Assembly: GCA_964397995.1 (NCBI GenBank)
Contig: CAYNLG010000032.1
Coordinates: forward strand, 1-37,615
Length of the DNA: 37,615 bases
From: CAYNLG01 sp964397995
GTDB taxonomy: Bacteria > Planctomycetota > Phycisphaerae > FEN-1346
Reading direction: 5' to 3'
The translations under genes and the position numbers were made by a program. Every line of letters starts with the position of its first letter. Position 1 is the first letter of the stretch. This document shows, in pieces, positions 1 to 8,189 of this stretch. The notes under the pieces are model-generated. The model was not told the DNA's origin. It did not search any database and saw nothing but the letters and a program-made list of their open reading frames with translations.

Positions 1-179
1 GTTTCGAGGTTGACGCCGAGGCCTTCGGGCAGGGCGGGCTCCGCCGCGGCCGGTACGGTCCCGGTGGGTGCCGGCGCACCCAGCCCCTCCGGCAACGGCG
101 GCTCCTCGGCCGCCCAGCCTGCACCGGCCGAGAGCACCACCGCGAGCGCCGCCCATGCCATCGCGTGTGCCGCCCTCAT
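1..179 (-). CDS. Exported protein, N-terminal fragment (runs off the window)
   Basis: Only the first 59 residues are visible; the gene continues beyond base 1. The start is fixed by an ATGA overlap: its ATG (179-177) shares bases with the TGA stop (178-176) of the LolA-like gene, so translation is probably coupled. The N-terminus is a signal peptide (MRAAHAMAWAALAVVLSAGA, then GWAAEE), so the product is exported. After it come two copies of a short motif, PLPEGLG at about residues 29-35 and ALPEGLG at about 51-57, separated by an Ala/Pro-rich linker. As the third gene of an RND transporter / LolA-like set it could be the outer-membrane or periplasmic partner of that system, and beta-barrel proteins often take this slot, but nothing visible proves it. 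The family is not recognised. Confidence 0.7.
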   Translation of the reverse strand, partial: MRAAHAMAWAALAVVLSAGAGWAAEEPPLPEGLGAPAPTGTVPAAAEPALPEGLGVNLE

Positions 180-1024
180 CGCAGGTGCTTCCGCGGCGGG
201 GTCCGGAGGTACCGCTCCGTGAAGATGTCTTTCGGCAGGCCCACGTCGTACTCCACCTTCGAGTAGGCAAGCGTCGTCTGTCCGCCCGTCGCCACGTCCT
301 TCATCACCGATTTCGTGACCGTCGGGTGCCCCTCGATCGTCTCCACCGTGAGGGCCTGGTACGACCGGTACACGTTGCCCTGCTTGTCGGTGTACTCGGT
401 CTTGACGGGGATGAACGTTGCCCTGTGGATCCACATCGTGTAGTGCGCGAACTCGACCGCCTCCGGGTCCTTCGGCGTGTTCTTCAGGACGTAGTACGTG
501 TCGGTCGTCTCGACCAGCTCGTGCGTGTCCAGGTCGGGATTGCGGCCCGAGACGTCCTCGTAGAAGAAGTGCGAGCCGACGAAACTGGTCCGCTTGTCGC
601 CGGCGGCGATGCGCTTTACCAGGTCCAGCGCCGGCAGGTACAGCCACCGGTCGTCGTCGCGGTCGAGGTGCTTGTGGACCATGAAGGCCATCTTGTTCAC
701 GTCCGCCGGCCGCGTGAAGTAGACGTAGAACGCCTGTTCGCCAGTGAAGGCCTCGTCGTCGGCGTCCTCGGGCTGGTCGTCGCGGCGGAGGATGGTGAAG
801 ACGCGGCTCCGCGTCCCGCCGCGCCCGTCCTCGATGGTCATCTCGACGTGGGCGCGGCCGTCCTTGCCCTGGTAGTAGGCGGTGTAGTTGGTCCGCTTGA
901 CGATCTCCTCGACCGAACGCGTTTCGGCTCTCGCCTCAGCCCCGCCGCCGTCGGCGGCTCCGATCATTCCGGCGGTGGCCAGTAGCCCGGTGGCCGCAAG
1001 CAACGCGCGCGCGATGCCTCTCAT
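176..1024 (-). CDS. Outer membrane lipoprotein-sorting-like (LolA-like) periplasmic protein
   Basis: A 282-residue exported protein with a signal peptide over about residues 1-24 (basic MRGIAR, hydrophobic core, AADG). The mature part looks like the LolA_like group (COG2834 type): an 'HVEMTIEDGRGG..R.FTILRR' strand, a 'WLYLPALDLVKRI' segment and the family hallmark 'SFVGSHFFYEDV' near residues 140-152. Proteins of this fold are half-barrels that hold lipid or acyl chains in the periplasm. The variant usually encoded next to an RND/MMPL transporter is thought to pass hydrophobic cargo between that pump and the outer membrane; its cargo is not established. ATGA overlaps join it to the transporter upstream (1024-1021) and to the truncated gene downstream (179-176), so all three should be made in step. 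Family call is firm; cargo is unknown. Confidence 0.85.
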   Translation of the reverse strand: MRGIARALLAATGLLATAGMIGAADGGGAEARAETRSVEEIVKRTNYTAYYQGKDGRAHVEMTIEDGRGGTRSRVFTILRRDDQPEDADDEAFTGEQAFYVYFTRPADVNKMAFMVHKHLDRDDDRWLYLPALDLVKRIAAGDKRTSFVGSHFFYEDVSGRNPDLDTHELVETTDTYYVLKNTPKDPEAVEFAHYTMWIHRATFIPVKTEYTDKQGNVYRSYQALTVETIEGHPTVTKSVMKDVATGGQTTLAYSKVEYDVGLPKDIFTERYLRTPPRKHLR

Positions 1025-3960
1025 TGTGCCTCTCCTTTCTCAGCCTCCGCCCCGGCGGCGTCATGCGCGAGGCGGCATTTCTCGCGATACGACATCAGCC
1101 CGCAGCCCCCGGCCAGCAGCGCGATCGCCGGCAGGCTGCCCCACGTCAGCGCCGTCCAGCCGACCTCCAGGAACTGGTGCACGTTCACCGCCACCAGCGC
1201 CACCGCCGCCACCCCCGTCACGGTACACGTGACGCCGTTGCACGCAAAGCAGCAGGCGCGGGTGGTCGGCCAGAGCAGGGGCTCCAGCACCCGCTCCATC
1301 GCCGGCAGGATCAGCAGCGAGGCGATCCCCGCCAGAACCAGGATCGTCGCCATGAACACGCCCACCGTCTGGTACGGCACCAGCGGCGCCGCCAGCAGCG
1401 GCAGGAACCCCACGCCGACGACGATCACGTTCCGCGCGATCGCCCGCGCGGGCTCGCCGAAGACGCGCGGCACGGCCTCCTTCCACGACCCCGTCTCGCG
1501 CCGGGCCTCGCGGCTGCGCACGAGGAAGTGGATCGCGTAGTCCACCGCCAGCCCCAGCGTCAGGCTCGACAGCACCGCTACCGGCATGTCGTAGTCCTTG
1601 CCCAGCAGGCCGACCAGCCCGTAGATGACGCCGACGGTCACCGTCAGCGGCACCATCGACAGCAGCCCCCACAGGGCCGACCGGAACAGTACCGTCATCA
1701 TCAGCAGCACCACCAGGAAGCTCCCGAGGAACGCCTGGAGCATCCCGCTCACCATCCGGTCCTGCCAGACCACGTTGATGTACGTCAGCCCGAACCACCG
1801 GGGCGCCAACCCCGCCGGCAGCGGGTGCTCCGCCAGGTACGCGTCCACCGCCTCCACGACCGTCTGCATGTCCCGGTTGTCGCCGCTCGTCAACTGCACC
1901 CACACCGACCCCGTCCGGTAGTCGCTTGTGACGAAGTGGTCCAGGTCCTGCGGCCGGTGGCTGGACTGGTACTGGATCAGGCACTGGGCGACGGCCTGAG
2001 GCGAGTCGGGCACCCGGAAGTCCTCCGGCGTGCCGCTGAGGAGTTCCCGGTAGACTGTCTTGACGATATCGGTCAGCGAGTTCGACTTGCCCACGACGCC
2101 AGTCGTCAGGAGATGGTCCTGCAGGGCGCGCACGGCGCGCAGCACCTCGGGCTGCTTGAACGTCTGGCCGCGCTGCCCCTCGGCGCTCGCCAGGAGCGAC
2201 GCCTCGTCCCAGGCGGCCCACGTGGCGTCCGGGGCGTCGTCCAGGCGCGCCCCGACGCGCCGCTCCAGTTCGCTCGCGAGCTCCGCGCGCGTCGCCTCGG
2301 CGCCGACGGCTTCGGCGGCCGCCTCCACCATGTCGGCCACCTCGCCGAAGACCTGCTCGGCGCCCTCGACGCCTTCGTCGGCGAGGGCCGGGCCCTTCGC
2401 GCGGAGCCGCGCCTTCAGGTCCGCCCGGTACGCGTCCGTGACCGTATCCGGCGCCGTCGGTTCCAGCGCCAGGTACGCCATGTACGTTCCGCCGAAGTGC
2501 GCGTTCAGGACACGGTCGGCCACGCGGATCGGGTGCTGCGGCTCGAACCACTTGGTCGGGTTGTCGTTGATGCGGATCAGGCTGATGCCGTACAGCGCGA
2601 CCGCCACCGCCACCGCCGTCAACGCGAGAACCACGTGCGCCCCGCGGTACGTCCCGCGGCCCATGGCCGCCAGCAGCCGCGACATCCAGCCGTGGGCGGC
2701 CGCGTCCTCCTCGCCCGCTTTCAGGCCGAAACCCTCCAGCCGCTTCTGCGGGATGAACATGATGTAGGCCGGGATGAACGTGACCGTCAGCAGCCAAGCC
2801 ACCAGCACCCCGAAGGCGATGTACAGGCCGAAGACCTGGACCGGCGGAATCGGCGTCAGCGCCAGGCTCCCGAACCCCGCCGCCGTCGTCAGCGACGTGT
2901 ACAGCATCGGCACGAACAGCGTCCGCATCACGCGGAGCACCGTCCGTTTCCGGTCCCGCGTCTCCTGGTACCGGTCAAAGAACTCCGACAGGATGTGGAT
3001 CGCGTCGAGCACCGCGATCGGCATGATGAAGATCGGGATCATCGAACTCATGATGTGGACCGTCCGGCCCGTCACGATGAGCGCCCCCATCGTCACCACC
3101 ACCGAGACCATCGCGACGATCATCGGCGAGAGGACCAGCATCAGCTTCCGGAAGAAGACGAGCATCAGCAGGAAGACGGCCAGCATCGCCAGCGGCGCGC
3201 TGATCGCCATCTGCTTGAACATCTCGACGCCGAACGTGTCCTCCGCCACCGGCAGACCCGTGATGTGGACCTGGTCCTCGGCGGGCCAGTCGGCGGTCGC
3301 CTCGCGCAGCGCCTCGTACACCCGGTAGCTCTGGTCCTTGCTCGTCAGCGGCAGGTACAGCGCCAGCGCCTTGCCGTCCTCGCTGATGAGCGTCCCGTCG
3401 AGGAACGGAATCCGCGCCGCCTTATCGCGTATCGCGACGGCCTCTTCGACTGTCTCGGGCGGCGTCGGCATCAGCCACTCGAACCGGATCGTGCCCGGCC
3501 CGGCCTGCTCCAGGTTGTCCACCGTGGAGGGCGCGATCAGGTCGGCCTTCACCACCCCGACGGTCCGCGACGGGTCCTTCGGGTCGGGCCACTGCAGGCC
3601 CTTGGCCGTCTCGGTCAGGGCGTGGACCCGGGCGAGCGTCTCGGGGTTGAAGACCCCCTCCGGGTGCGTCTCGTTCACAATGCCCATGACCACCATGTCG
3701 TGGAGCCGCAGCCGCTCCTTCATCCGGTCGTGAAAGACCCGGACCGGCTCGTCCTCCGGCAGCATGTTCTCCGGGTCGGTGTCCACCCGGGCGGGCGGGA
3801 GGAAGCCGCCCGCGTCCGGCCAGATCGTGGGCAGTGCGGCCGCCAGCGCCAGCGCCGCCGCCACCGCCACCATCAGGCCGGTCACGAGGCGCGGCCGCTC
3901 GACGGCCGTGCGGACCAGGCGAGGGGCGTCGTCCAGGGGATTTTTTCCCGGGTTGCTCAT
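1021..3960 (-). CDS. RND/MMPL-family transporter, two SSD-like halves
   Basis: A 979-residue inner-membrane protein with the two-fold RND plan: one N-terminal helix, a large periplasmic loop, five or so helices, then a repeat of the same. Each half carries the helix expected of the proton relay, 'AVLDAIHILSEF' in the first and 'GLAVDYAIHFLVRSRE' in the second. Members of this COG1033/MMPL type export lipids or other hydrophobic molecules using the proton gradient. The ATG at 3960 is chosen because GGAG lies 8 nt upstream; a GTG at 3969 would overlap that site. A TAGAAT box (3984-3979) may be a local -10, but no -35 is convincing. The last ~80 residues are unusual: after the final core helix come the cysteines of CCFACNGVTC, two more hydrophobic stretches and a charged tail. 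It stops in an ATGA overlap with the LolA-like gene. Confidence 0.93.
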   Translation of the reverse strand: MSNPGKNPLDDAPRLVRTAVERPRLVTGLMVAVAAALALAAALPTIWPDAGGFLPPARVDTDPENMLPEDEPVRVFHDRMKERLRLHDMVVMGIVNETHPEGVFNPETLARVHALTETAKGLQWPDPKDPSRTVGVVKADLIAPSTVDNLEQAGPGTIRFEWLMPTPPETVEEAVAIRDKAARIPFLDGTLISEDGKALALYLPLTSKDQSYRVYEALREATADWPAEDQVHITGLPVAEDTFGVEMFKQMAISAPLAMLAVFLLMLVFFRKLMLVLSPMIVAMVSVVVTMGALIVTGRTVHIMSSMIPIFIMPIAVLDAIHILSEFFDRYQETRDRKRTVLRVMRTLFVPMLYTSLTTAAGFGSLALTPIPPVQVFGLYIAFGVLVAWLLTVTFIPAYIMFIPQKRLEGFGLKAGEEDAAAHGWMSRLLAAMGRGTYRGAHVVLALTAVAVAVALYGISLIRINDNPTKWFEPQHPIRVADRVLNAHFGGTYMAYLALEPTAPDTVTDAYRADLKARLRAKGPALADEGVEGAEQVFGEVADMVEAAAEAVGAEATRAELASELERRVGARLDDAPDATWAAWDEASLLASAEGQRGQTFKQPEVLRAVRALQDHLLTTGVVGKSNSLTDIVKTVYRELLSGTPEDFRVPDSPQAVAQCLIQYQSSHRPQDLDHFVTSDYRTGSVWVQLTSGDNRDMQTVVEAVDAYLAEHPLPAGLAPRWFGLTYINVVWQDRMVSGMLQAFLGSFLVVLLMMTVLFRSALWGLLSMVPLTVTVGVIYGLVGLLGKDYDMPVAVLSSLTLGLAVDYAIHFLVRSREARRETGSWKEAVPRVFGEPARAIARNVIVVGVGFLPLLAAPLVPYQTVGVFMATILVLAGIASLLILPAMERVLEPLLWPTTRACCFACNGVTCTVTGVAAVALVAVNVHQFLEVGWTALTWGSLPAIALLAGGCGLMSYREKCRLAHDAAGAEAEKGEAQ

Positions 3961-4023
3961 GGGCGTCACTCCGCTGAGATTCTACCGCGCCGCTCGTGGC
4001 GCGTGGGCGGTCGGTTCATCCGA

Positions 4024-4506
4024 TCAGGGCTTTACCACGTTGGCCAGGATGGCCGCCTCGTCCCGCGCCACCGGGCCGCCCATCACCTCGGCGATGGTGC
4101 CGCCGAAGAGCGTGCCCATCAGGCCCGTGTTCATCTTCGAGACCTGTACGCGCCCGTCGTCGGCCTCCCACACGCTGATCGCGCACGGCATCAGGCTGGA
4201 GGCCCACCGGTCGCTCGTCAGCACGCGCTCGGCGTACCGGGGGTGGCAGAGCTGGAAGACGGCGACGCGGGGCTCGAACGGGACGCCGTGCTTGGCCAGG
4301 CTCTTGTCCAGACGCAGCGTGCCGGGCGAGGCCCAACCCTTGGCCTCGGCGCCGGCTTCGATGGCCGCCACCGTCTCGTCGAAGCCCAGGCGGCTCTCGT
4401 GGGTGACGATCATCATCCCGGGCATGAGCTGCCAGACGGCCAGGGCCGCGAGGCCGACGCCGAGGACCACGCCCAGGCCGGTCCAGAGGAGGGGTTTCCA
4501 GTTCAT
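4024..4506 (-). CDS. DUF302 family protein, membrane-anchored
   Basis: A 160-residue protein with one N-terminal membrane helix (about residues 5-30, KPLLWTGLGVVLGVGLAALAV) followed by a DUF302 domain: 'SRLGFDETVAAIEAGAEAKG', a central 'VAVFQLCHPRYAERVL' and a C-terminal 'MPCAISVWE' strand. DUF302 proteins have no assigned reaction; they are small alpha/beta domains often found beside metal or redox regulators and envelope genes. The reading frame stays open well upstream of 4506, but that part overlaps the ArsR gene out of frame; the ATG at 4506 has AAGGAA 7 nt before it and directly precedes the membrane helix. It starts 20 nt after arsR ends and is followed 63 nt later by the RND transporter, so it is probably under ArsR control. 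Cys residues lie in both conserved strands. Confidence 0.85.
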   Translation of the reverse strand: MNWKPLLWTGLGVVLGVGLAALAVWQLMPGMMIVTHESRLGFDETVAAIEAGAEAKGWASPGTLRLDKSLAKHGVPFEPRVAVFQLCHPRYAERVLTSDRWASSLMPCAISVWEADDGRVQVSKMNTGLMGTLFGGTIAEVMGGPVARDEAAILANVVKP

Positions 4507-4526
4507 CGTCGAGTTCCTTGCGTCGT

Positions 4527-4958
4527 TCAGTCTTCGGATTCGCGGTAGGTGGCACACGACCGCCGGATGCAGTCGATGACCTTGAGCACGTGCGGATTGG
4601 CGATGCGGTAGAAGACGTGGGAGCCCTCGCGCCGAGCCGCCAAGACGCCGCGGTCGCGCATCAGCCCGAGGTGCTGGCTGACGATGGCGGGTTTGGCGCC
4701 GACGGCGTCGCGGATGGCTCCGACGGTCAGTTCGCCCGCCTCGAGGGCCTCGAGCATCTTCAGCCGCACGGGGTTCGCGACGGCCTTCAGGGTGCGGGCG
4801 ACCTTGGCCCGCTGGGCATCGGTGACGGGCTTCTTCGGCGCGCCCGTGCCGGGAGCCGCGTCCGACGACGGGGCGCGCGGGGCGGGGCTGCCGCGACGGC
4901 CGCGGGCCGTTGCCGGCCGCGTGTTGCGTTTCGGGGACTTCGCCGGAACGGCTGCCAT
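4527..4958 (-). CDS. ArsR/SmtB-family transcriptional regulator
   Basis: A 143-residue cytoplasmic DNA-binding protein. The first ~45 residues are a basic, Pro/Ala-rich extension likely to be disordered. The winged helix-turn-helix follows: 'LKAVANPVRLKMLEAL' is the classic ArsR opening helix, 'AIVSQHLGLMRDRGVL' the recognition helix, and 'RREGSHVFYRIANP' the wing. The usual ArsR metal box (ELCVCDL) in helix 3 is absent, so arsenic sensing of the classical type is not supported; a Cys pair at the C-terminus (DCIRRSC) could sense metal or redox state, but that is inference. The gene heads the DUF302-RND-LolA operon behind its own promoter and a very strong ribosome site (AAGGAGGAA), so autoregulation is expected. 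Confidence 0.92.
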   Translation of the reverse strand: MAAVPAKSPKRNTRPATARGRRGSPAPRAPSSDAAPGTGAPKKPVTDAQRAKVARTLKAVANPVRLKMLEALEAGELTVGAIRDAVGAKPAIVSQHLGLMRDRGVLAARREGSHVFYRIANPHVLKVIDCIRRSCATYRESED

Positions 4959-4980
4959 GGGGGTTCCTCCTTCCGATCAT

Positions 4981-5008
4981 ATACTACCTAGCGAAACACT
5001 GAAGTCAA
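4981..5008 (-). promoter_or_regulatory. Promoter of the arsR-DUF302-RND operon
   Basis: On the minus strand TTGACT (5008-5003) and TAGTAT (4986-4981) are 16 nt apart. They sit in an A/T-rich patch that contrasts with the spacers around it. Transcription would begin near 4974, right before the ribosome site (4974-4963), giving a very short leader. ArsR proteins normally bind over such sites, but no clean inverted repeat is visible. Confidence 0.5.
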
Positions 5009-5207
5009 CCCCCGAACACCCGATGCCTGCGGCCCCGGGGTGAACAGCACGGGCGGCGGCCGCTTGGTTGGGGCCCCTGAGCCGGGGCGGGGTGGACGGG
5101 GGAGGCAACAGGGAAGGGGGCGACCGCACGCGGCGCGGTTCAGGCAGCGTGCCGGGCGACGATGCCGGCCACGACGTCGGCGCCGCCATGCGCGCGGCGT
5201 CCGGCGC

Positions 5208-6074
5208 CTACTCGCCTTCGTCTTCGCCCTCTCCTTCCACCACGACGGCCGTGACGCGCTCCGCCACCAGGGTGATCTGCACCTTCGCGCCCGTGATCAG
5301 GTCCTCCAGGCGGGCGTCCTTCCCGCCGATGTGGACGGCCACCGTCTCGGCCAGCGGAAACGTGAAGTCCTTCAGCGGCCCGCCCTCGGTCGCCTCGCGG
5401 CTCAGCACGATGGCCCCGTCGCCGACGGCGACGAAGGCCCGGCTCATCTTCCGCATCCGGGCATGGTCGCGGCTGAAGCGGTCCTTCCCGTCTCCCATGT
5501 CGCCCTCGCCGTCCTCGTCCCCGGGCGTCTGGCCGGGGACCACCACCAGGACCGAGGCGGCCTTGCCGTCGGCCTGGTCGACCCGCACCCGCCGTCCGAC
5601 CGGGAGGTCCTTGAGCGAGGCCTTCAGTTCGGCCCGCACGTTGGCGATGGCCGAGGCGGGCACCGTCACCGTTTTGCCCGCCCCGTCGCCGTGGATGACC
5701 TTGACCGTCAGCCGGCCGGGCTCGGCCTTGACGACAGTCCCCCTGACGCGTTCGCCGCTGCTCCGCGTCACCTCGGCCAGGTGGCCGGCGGGCAGGTCCT
5801 TGATCTCGTCCAGGGCCAGCGGCCGCTCGATGCGGATGACCGTCGCGTCGTCGCAGGCCAGGGCCACTTCGGCCCACTGGCCGCGGTCGCGCTTCGTCGA
5901 GACGACCAGCGCGCCGTCCTTGACGCGCACCAGTTTGCCGCGCACCGTTCGGCGATCGGGTACCGGCGCGCTGGCCTCGCGTTCCTCGCGGTCGGTATCG
6001 TCTGCACGGGCGACGGGGGGCAGGGCGATCAGCGCCATCGCCAGGATTGCCGCGAGCACGGTCAGGCGTGACAT
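5208..6074 (-). CDS. Secreted DUF5666-like beta-barrel protein, function unknown
   Basis: A 288-residue protein with a clear signal peptide (MSRLTVLAAILAMALIALPP, cleavage after VARA). The mature part is a string of short beta units of the type 'VRGKLVRVKDGALVV', 'RVRGTVVKAEPGRLTV' and 'ADGKAASVLVVVPGQ', resembling the small OB-like barrels of DUF5666 proteins. A Gly/Asp/Glu-rich linker (about residues 183-197) precedes a last barrel-like unit, and the protein ends in an acidic tail (EGEGEDEGE). No catalytic residues are evident, so a structural or binding role in the periplasm is likelier than an enzyme. It has its own promoter and GGAGGAAGG ribosome site and appears monocistronic. The 5009-5207 spacer downstream shows no gene and no convincing terminator. 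Assignment to DUF5666 is by repeat style only. Confidence 0.75.
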   Translation of the reverse strand: MSRLTVLAAILAMALIALPPVARADDTDREEREASAPVPDRRTVRGKLVRVKDGALVVSTKRDRGQWAEVALACDDATVIRIERPLALDEIKDLPAGHLAEVTRSSGERVRGTVVKAEPGRLTVKVIHGDGAGKTVTVPASAIANVRAELKASLKDLPVGRRVRVDQADGKAASVLVVVPGQTPGDEDGEGDMGDGKDRFSRDHARMRKMSRAFVAVGDGAIVLSREATEGGPLKDFTFPLAETVAVHIGGKDARLEDLITGAKVQITLVAERVTAVVVEGEGEDEGE

Positions 6075-6107
6075 GCGCCTTCCTCCTCATGAGAGGCGAC
6101 ACGTATC

Positions 6108-6136
6108 ATTGTACCCGGAATCGGCCCGAATGCCAG
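6108..6136 (-). promoter_or_regulatory. Promoter of the secreted DUF5666-like gene
   Basis: Minus strand CTGGCA (6136-6131), a 17-nt spacer, and TACAAT (6113-6108). Each box matches the sigma70 consensus in four or five of six positions. The predicted start of transcription (about 6101) leaves a leader of about 26 nt that contains the ribosome site GGAGGAAGG. Confidence 0.5.
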
Positions 6137-6203
6137 AAACGGACTGGGCGCCCGGCCGCCCGGCGCGCAGGATAGGGCCTCGCACCCCCCGAAGGAGCCG
6201 CCC

Positions 6204-6660
6204 ATGGCCGAGATCGAAACCGGCGGCTTGCTCTACGAGAACCCGCTGGCGGGGCCGGACGACGTGGCCGCCTTTCGCCTGGAGGGCGATGCCGCCGTCA
6301 CGTTCCCCCAGGGACGCATGCGTCTGGAGAACCGGCGCGACCCGGCCGAGGGGCAGGCGGCCAACTTCGTCTACTGGTTGGACCGGGATTTCCCGTCGGA
6401 TATCCGCGTCGCCTGGGACTTCCTGCCGCTCCGCGAGCCGGGGCTGGCCCTGGCCTGGTTCGCGGCGGCGGGGCGTGGCGGCGAAGACCCTCTTCGACCC
6501 GTCGCTGGCCCCGCGGGCCGGGGAGTACAACCAGTACCACCACGGCGACATCAACGCCTACCACCTCTCGTACTTCCGCCGCAAGCAGCCCGACGAGCGG
6601 CGTGTGCTCTTTGACATGGCCGATGCGGGGGCGGTGCGGGTGTATGCGGTGACGCTGTAG
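6204..6660 (+). pseudogene. DUF1961 family protein, frameshifted and internally deleted
   Basis: The ATG at 6204 has a good ribosome site (GAAGGAG) and opens a frame that reads as a DUF1961 protein: LYENPLAGPDDVAAFRLEGD, then EGQAANFVYWLDRDFP and FLPLREPGLALAWFAAAGRG. At 6488-6490 an extra C in a CCC run shifts the frame; removing it restores LFDPSLAP..GEYNQYHHGD and then INAYHLSYFRRKQPDER in the other frame. After that point the usual middle-to-late part of the family (the LRKS.GFHLVAQG region and the following ligand-binding strands) is missing, and the frame ends after only ~18 more residues (RVYAVTL), which could be the original C-terminus. So there are two lesions: a +1 shift and a loss of about 80 codons, the latter estimated from remembered family length. 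DUF1961 proteins tend to occur with polysaccharide-degradation genes. Sequencing or assembly error is possible for the shift. Confidence 0.75.
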
Positions 6661-6748
6661 GCCCCGGGGCTCGCGTCCGGCCGTGACCGCGTCGCCGTTG
6701 CCACCCGTGGCGTCTATGCTGCGCTCGTCGTTCGGTGGTGAGACGGCG

Positions 6749-8095
6749 CTACTTCGCGCCGGCCGCCTTGGCCTTCGGCTTCGGGGCCTGGATGCGGAGG
6801 GCATCGACCCAAAGCACGCCGCGGTCGGCCTCGCCGTCGAGCTGGATGCCGGCGAGCATCACGTCGTCCGTAAGGGCCCCGACCCGCAGGTGGAAGGTCC
6901 GCCGCGCGTCGACCGTCAGGTACAGGTCCTGCTCGATCCGCGTCAGCCGCAGGCGCATCGGCGTCTCCGGCGCCAGCGCCGGCACATAGCCGCCCTCGCT
7001 GCCCGCGCGCGTGCCCTTGCCCTCGACGCTCAGCCGCACCGGCACCGGCGCCCGGGCTGGCTCCAGCGTGACGACGGGTTGGGGCGTCAGGCCGCCGTCC
7101 TCGCGCGTCGTCACGAGCGCCACCCGAAGCGATCCGACCCCGCCCATGTACCCGACCTGAAGCGTCACCTCGAAGTCCAGGGCCACCGGCTCGGCCAGGC
7201 GCAGCACCGTGCGGGCCGCCCGTTTGCCGCGCGCCGTCAGTTGCCCGTCGCGGACCATCCAGGGCATGGCCGCCTGGCGGTCCGTCTCCCACGAGGCCCC
7301 GGCCCCCTCGGGCAGGGGGCCGTCTCGCTCGAAGTCGTCCGCGAACCGGTCCGCCACGTTTGCCAGGTGGGCGTCCTCGTTCACCAGTGCGCCCGGCATG
7401 AGTATCTGGCCGAGCGCCCGCTCCAGGATGGTTCGCAGCGTGGCGACGCCCCGGCGCCGCACGCTGTCGGCCGGCTCCGTCCGGGCCAGCACCGTGTCCC
7501 GGGTCGCCAGTTCCCTGGCCTTCCGGTCGATGGCCGCCAGGGCCCGGTCGGCCTCCTTGCGCAGCGTCTCCAGGGCCTCCTCCGGGTCGACTTCGCCGGC
7601 GACGCCGGCCTCGCGGGCCTTCGCGTATGCGGCCGCGGCCTCCAGGGCGCCGCGGGTCCGGTCGGCGAACCGGGCGGCATCCGCCTTGAGCTCCTCGGCG
7701 ACGTGGGCGTCCACTTCCTTCTGCGCCGTGATGATCGCCTTGCCCTTGTCCCAGTACCAGCCGACGCGCCGCCCGCGCCGCAGGCCGTCCGTCAGAAGCC
7801 GCAGGGCGTCCTCGAGCGACGTGTTCTGGCACGCACAGCTCACCTTCTGCTCCGGCGTCACATACGCTGACTTCAACTCCTCCCACTTGACGACGATGCG
7901 GCCGCCGACGGCCTCGTTCAGGAGGCGCACCGCCTCCTCGAAGGGAATGTTGCTGGCGTGTAGCGTGACGCGCAGGGTGGTCGGGCCGATCAGGTCGGGT
8001 GGCGGAGGGGGGGGCGGCGTCCCCGCCAGGGCCGGCTCTCGCGCAGCCGGACCGAGCATCAGCAGTGCCGCCACCAGCCCCAGTCGGTATGTCAT
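6749..8095 (-). CDS. Secreted protein with STN-like domain, coiled coil and jelly-roll-like tail
   Basis: A 448-residue exported protein. The ATG at 8095 (MTYRLG) is chosen over an in-frame GTG at 8107 because a GGGGGA stretch precedes it and the signal peptide starts there. After the signal comes a seven-proline run, then about residues 35-125 resemble an STN/secretin N-terminal unit: LRVTLHASNIPFEEAVRLL, then NTSLEDALRLLTDGL, ending in GWYWDKGKAIIT. A Cys pair (SCACQN) sits in this domain. Residues ~125-225 are Ala/Glu/Arg-rich and probably coiled coil. The C-terminal third is beta-rich (ALDFEVTLQVGYMGG ... GVLWVDALRI) in the manner of a LamG or 3-keto-disaccharide-hydrolase-like jelly roll. 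STN units bind peptides or partner proteins at the envelope. No enzyme activity can be assigned. Confidence 0.8.
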   Translation of the reverse strand: MTYRLGLVAALLMLGPAAREPALAGTPPPPPPPDLIGPTTLRVTLHASNIPFEEAVRLLNEAVGGRIVVKWEELKSAYVTPEQKVSCACQNTSLEDALRLLTDGLRRGRRVGWYWDKGKAIITAQKEVDAHVAEELKADAARFADRTRGALEAAAAYAKAREAGVAGEVDPEEALETLRKEADRALAAIDRKARELATRDTVLARTEPADSVRRRGVATLRTILERALGQILMPGALVNEDAHLANVADRFADDFERDGPLPEGAGASWETDRQAAMPWMVRDGQLTARGKRAARTVLRLAEPVALDFEVTLQVGYMGGVGSLRVALVTTREDGGLTPQPVVTLEPARAPVPVRLSVEGKGTRAGSEGGYVPALAPETPMRLRLTRIEQDLYLTVDARRTFHLRVGALTDDVMLAGIQLDGEADRGVLWVDALRIQAPKPKAKAAGAK

Positions 8096-8189
8096 CGTAT
8101 CCCCCACAGTCCGGACGCCCGGGCCCCCCGGGGCGCCATCGCTGTGGCCGCACGGGCCGTAGCGGCCGCCTCTTGAGGTCTTTGACGCG

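Noticed and set aside
1024..4548. An open frame of 1174 codons on the plus strand
   Set aside because: It lies antisense to the RND transporter and DUF302 gene, is full of Arg/His/Gln/Pro repeats and has no recognisable domain. Long antisense frames are a by-product of high G+C codon use.
4507..4980. N-terminal extension of the DUF302 frame
   Set aside because: Overlaps the ArsR gene out of frame and is Arg/Gly/Pro-rich; the ATG at 4506 has a ribosome site and begins a membrane anchor.
5068..6203. Plus-strand frame leading into the DUF1961 relic
   Set aside because: It is antisense to the secreted DUF5666-like gene and low-complexity Ser/Arg/Thr-rich; only the part after 6204 reads as protein.
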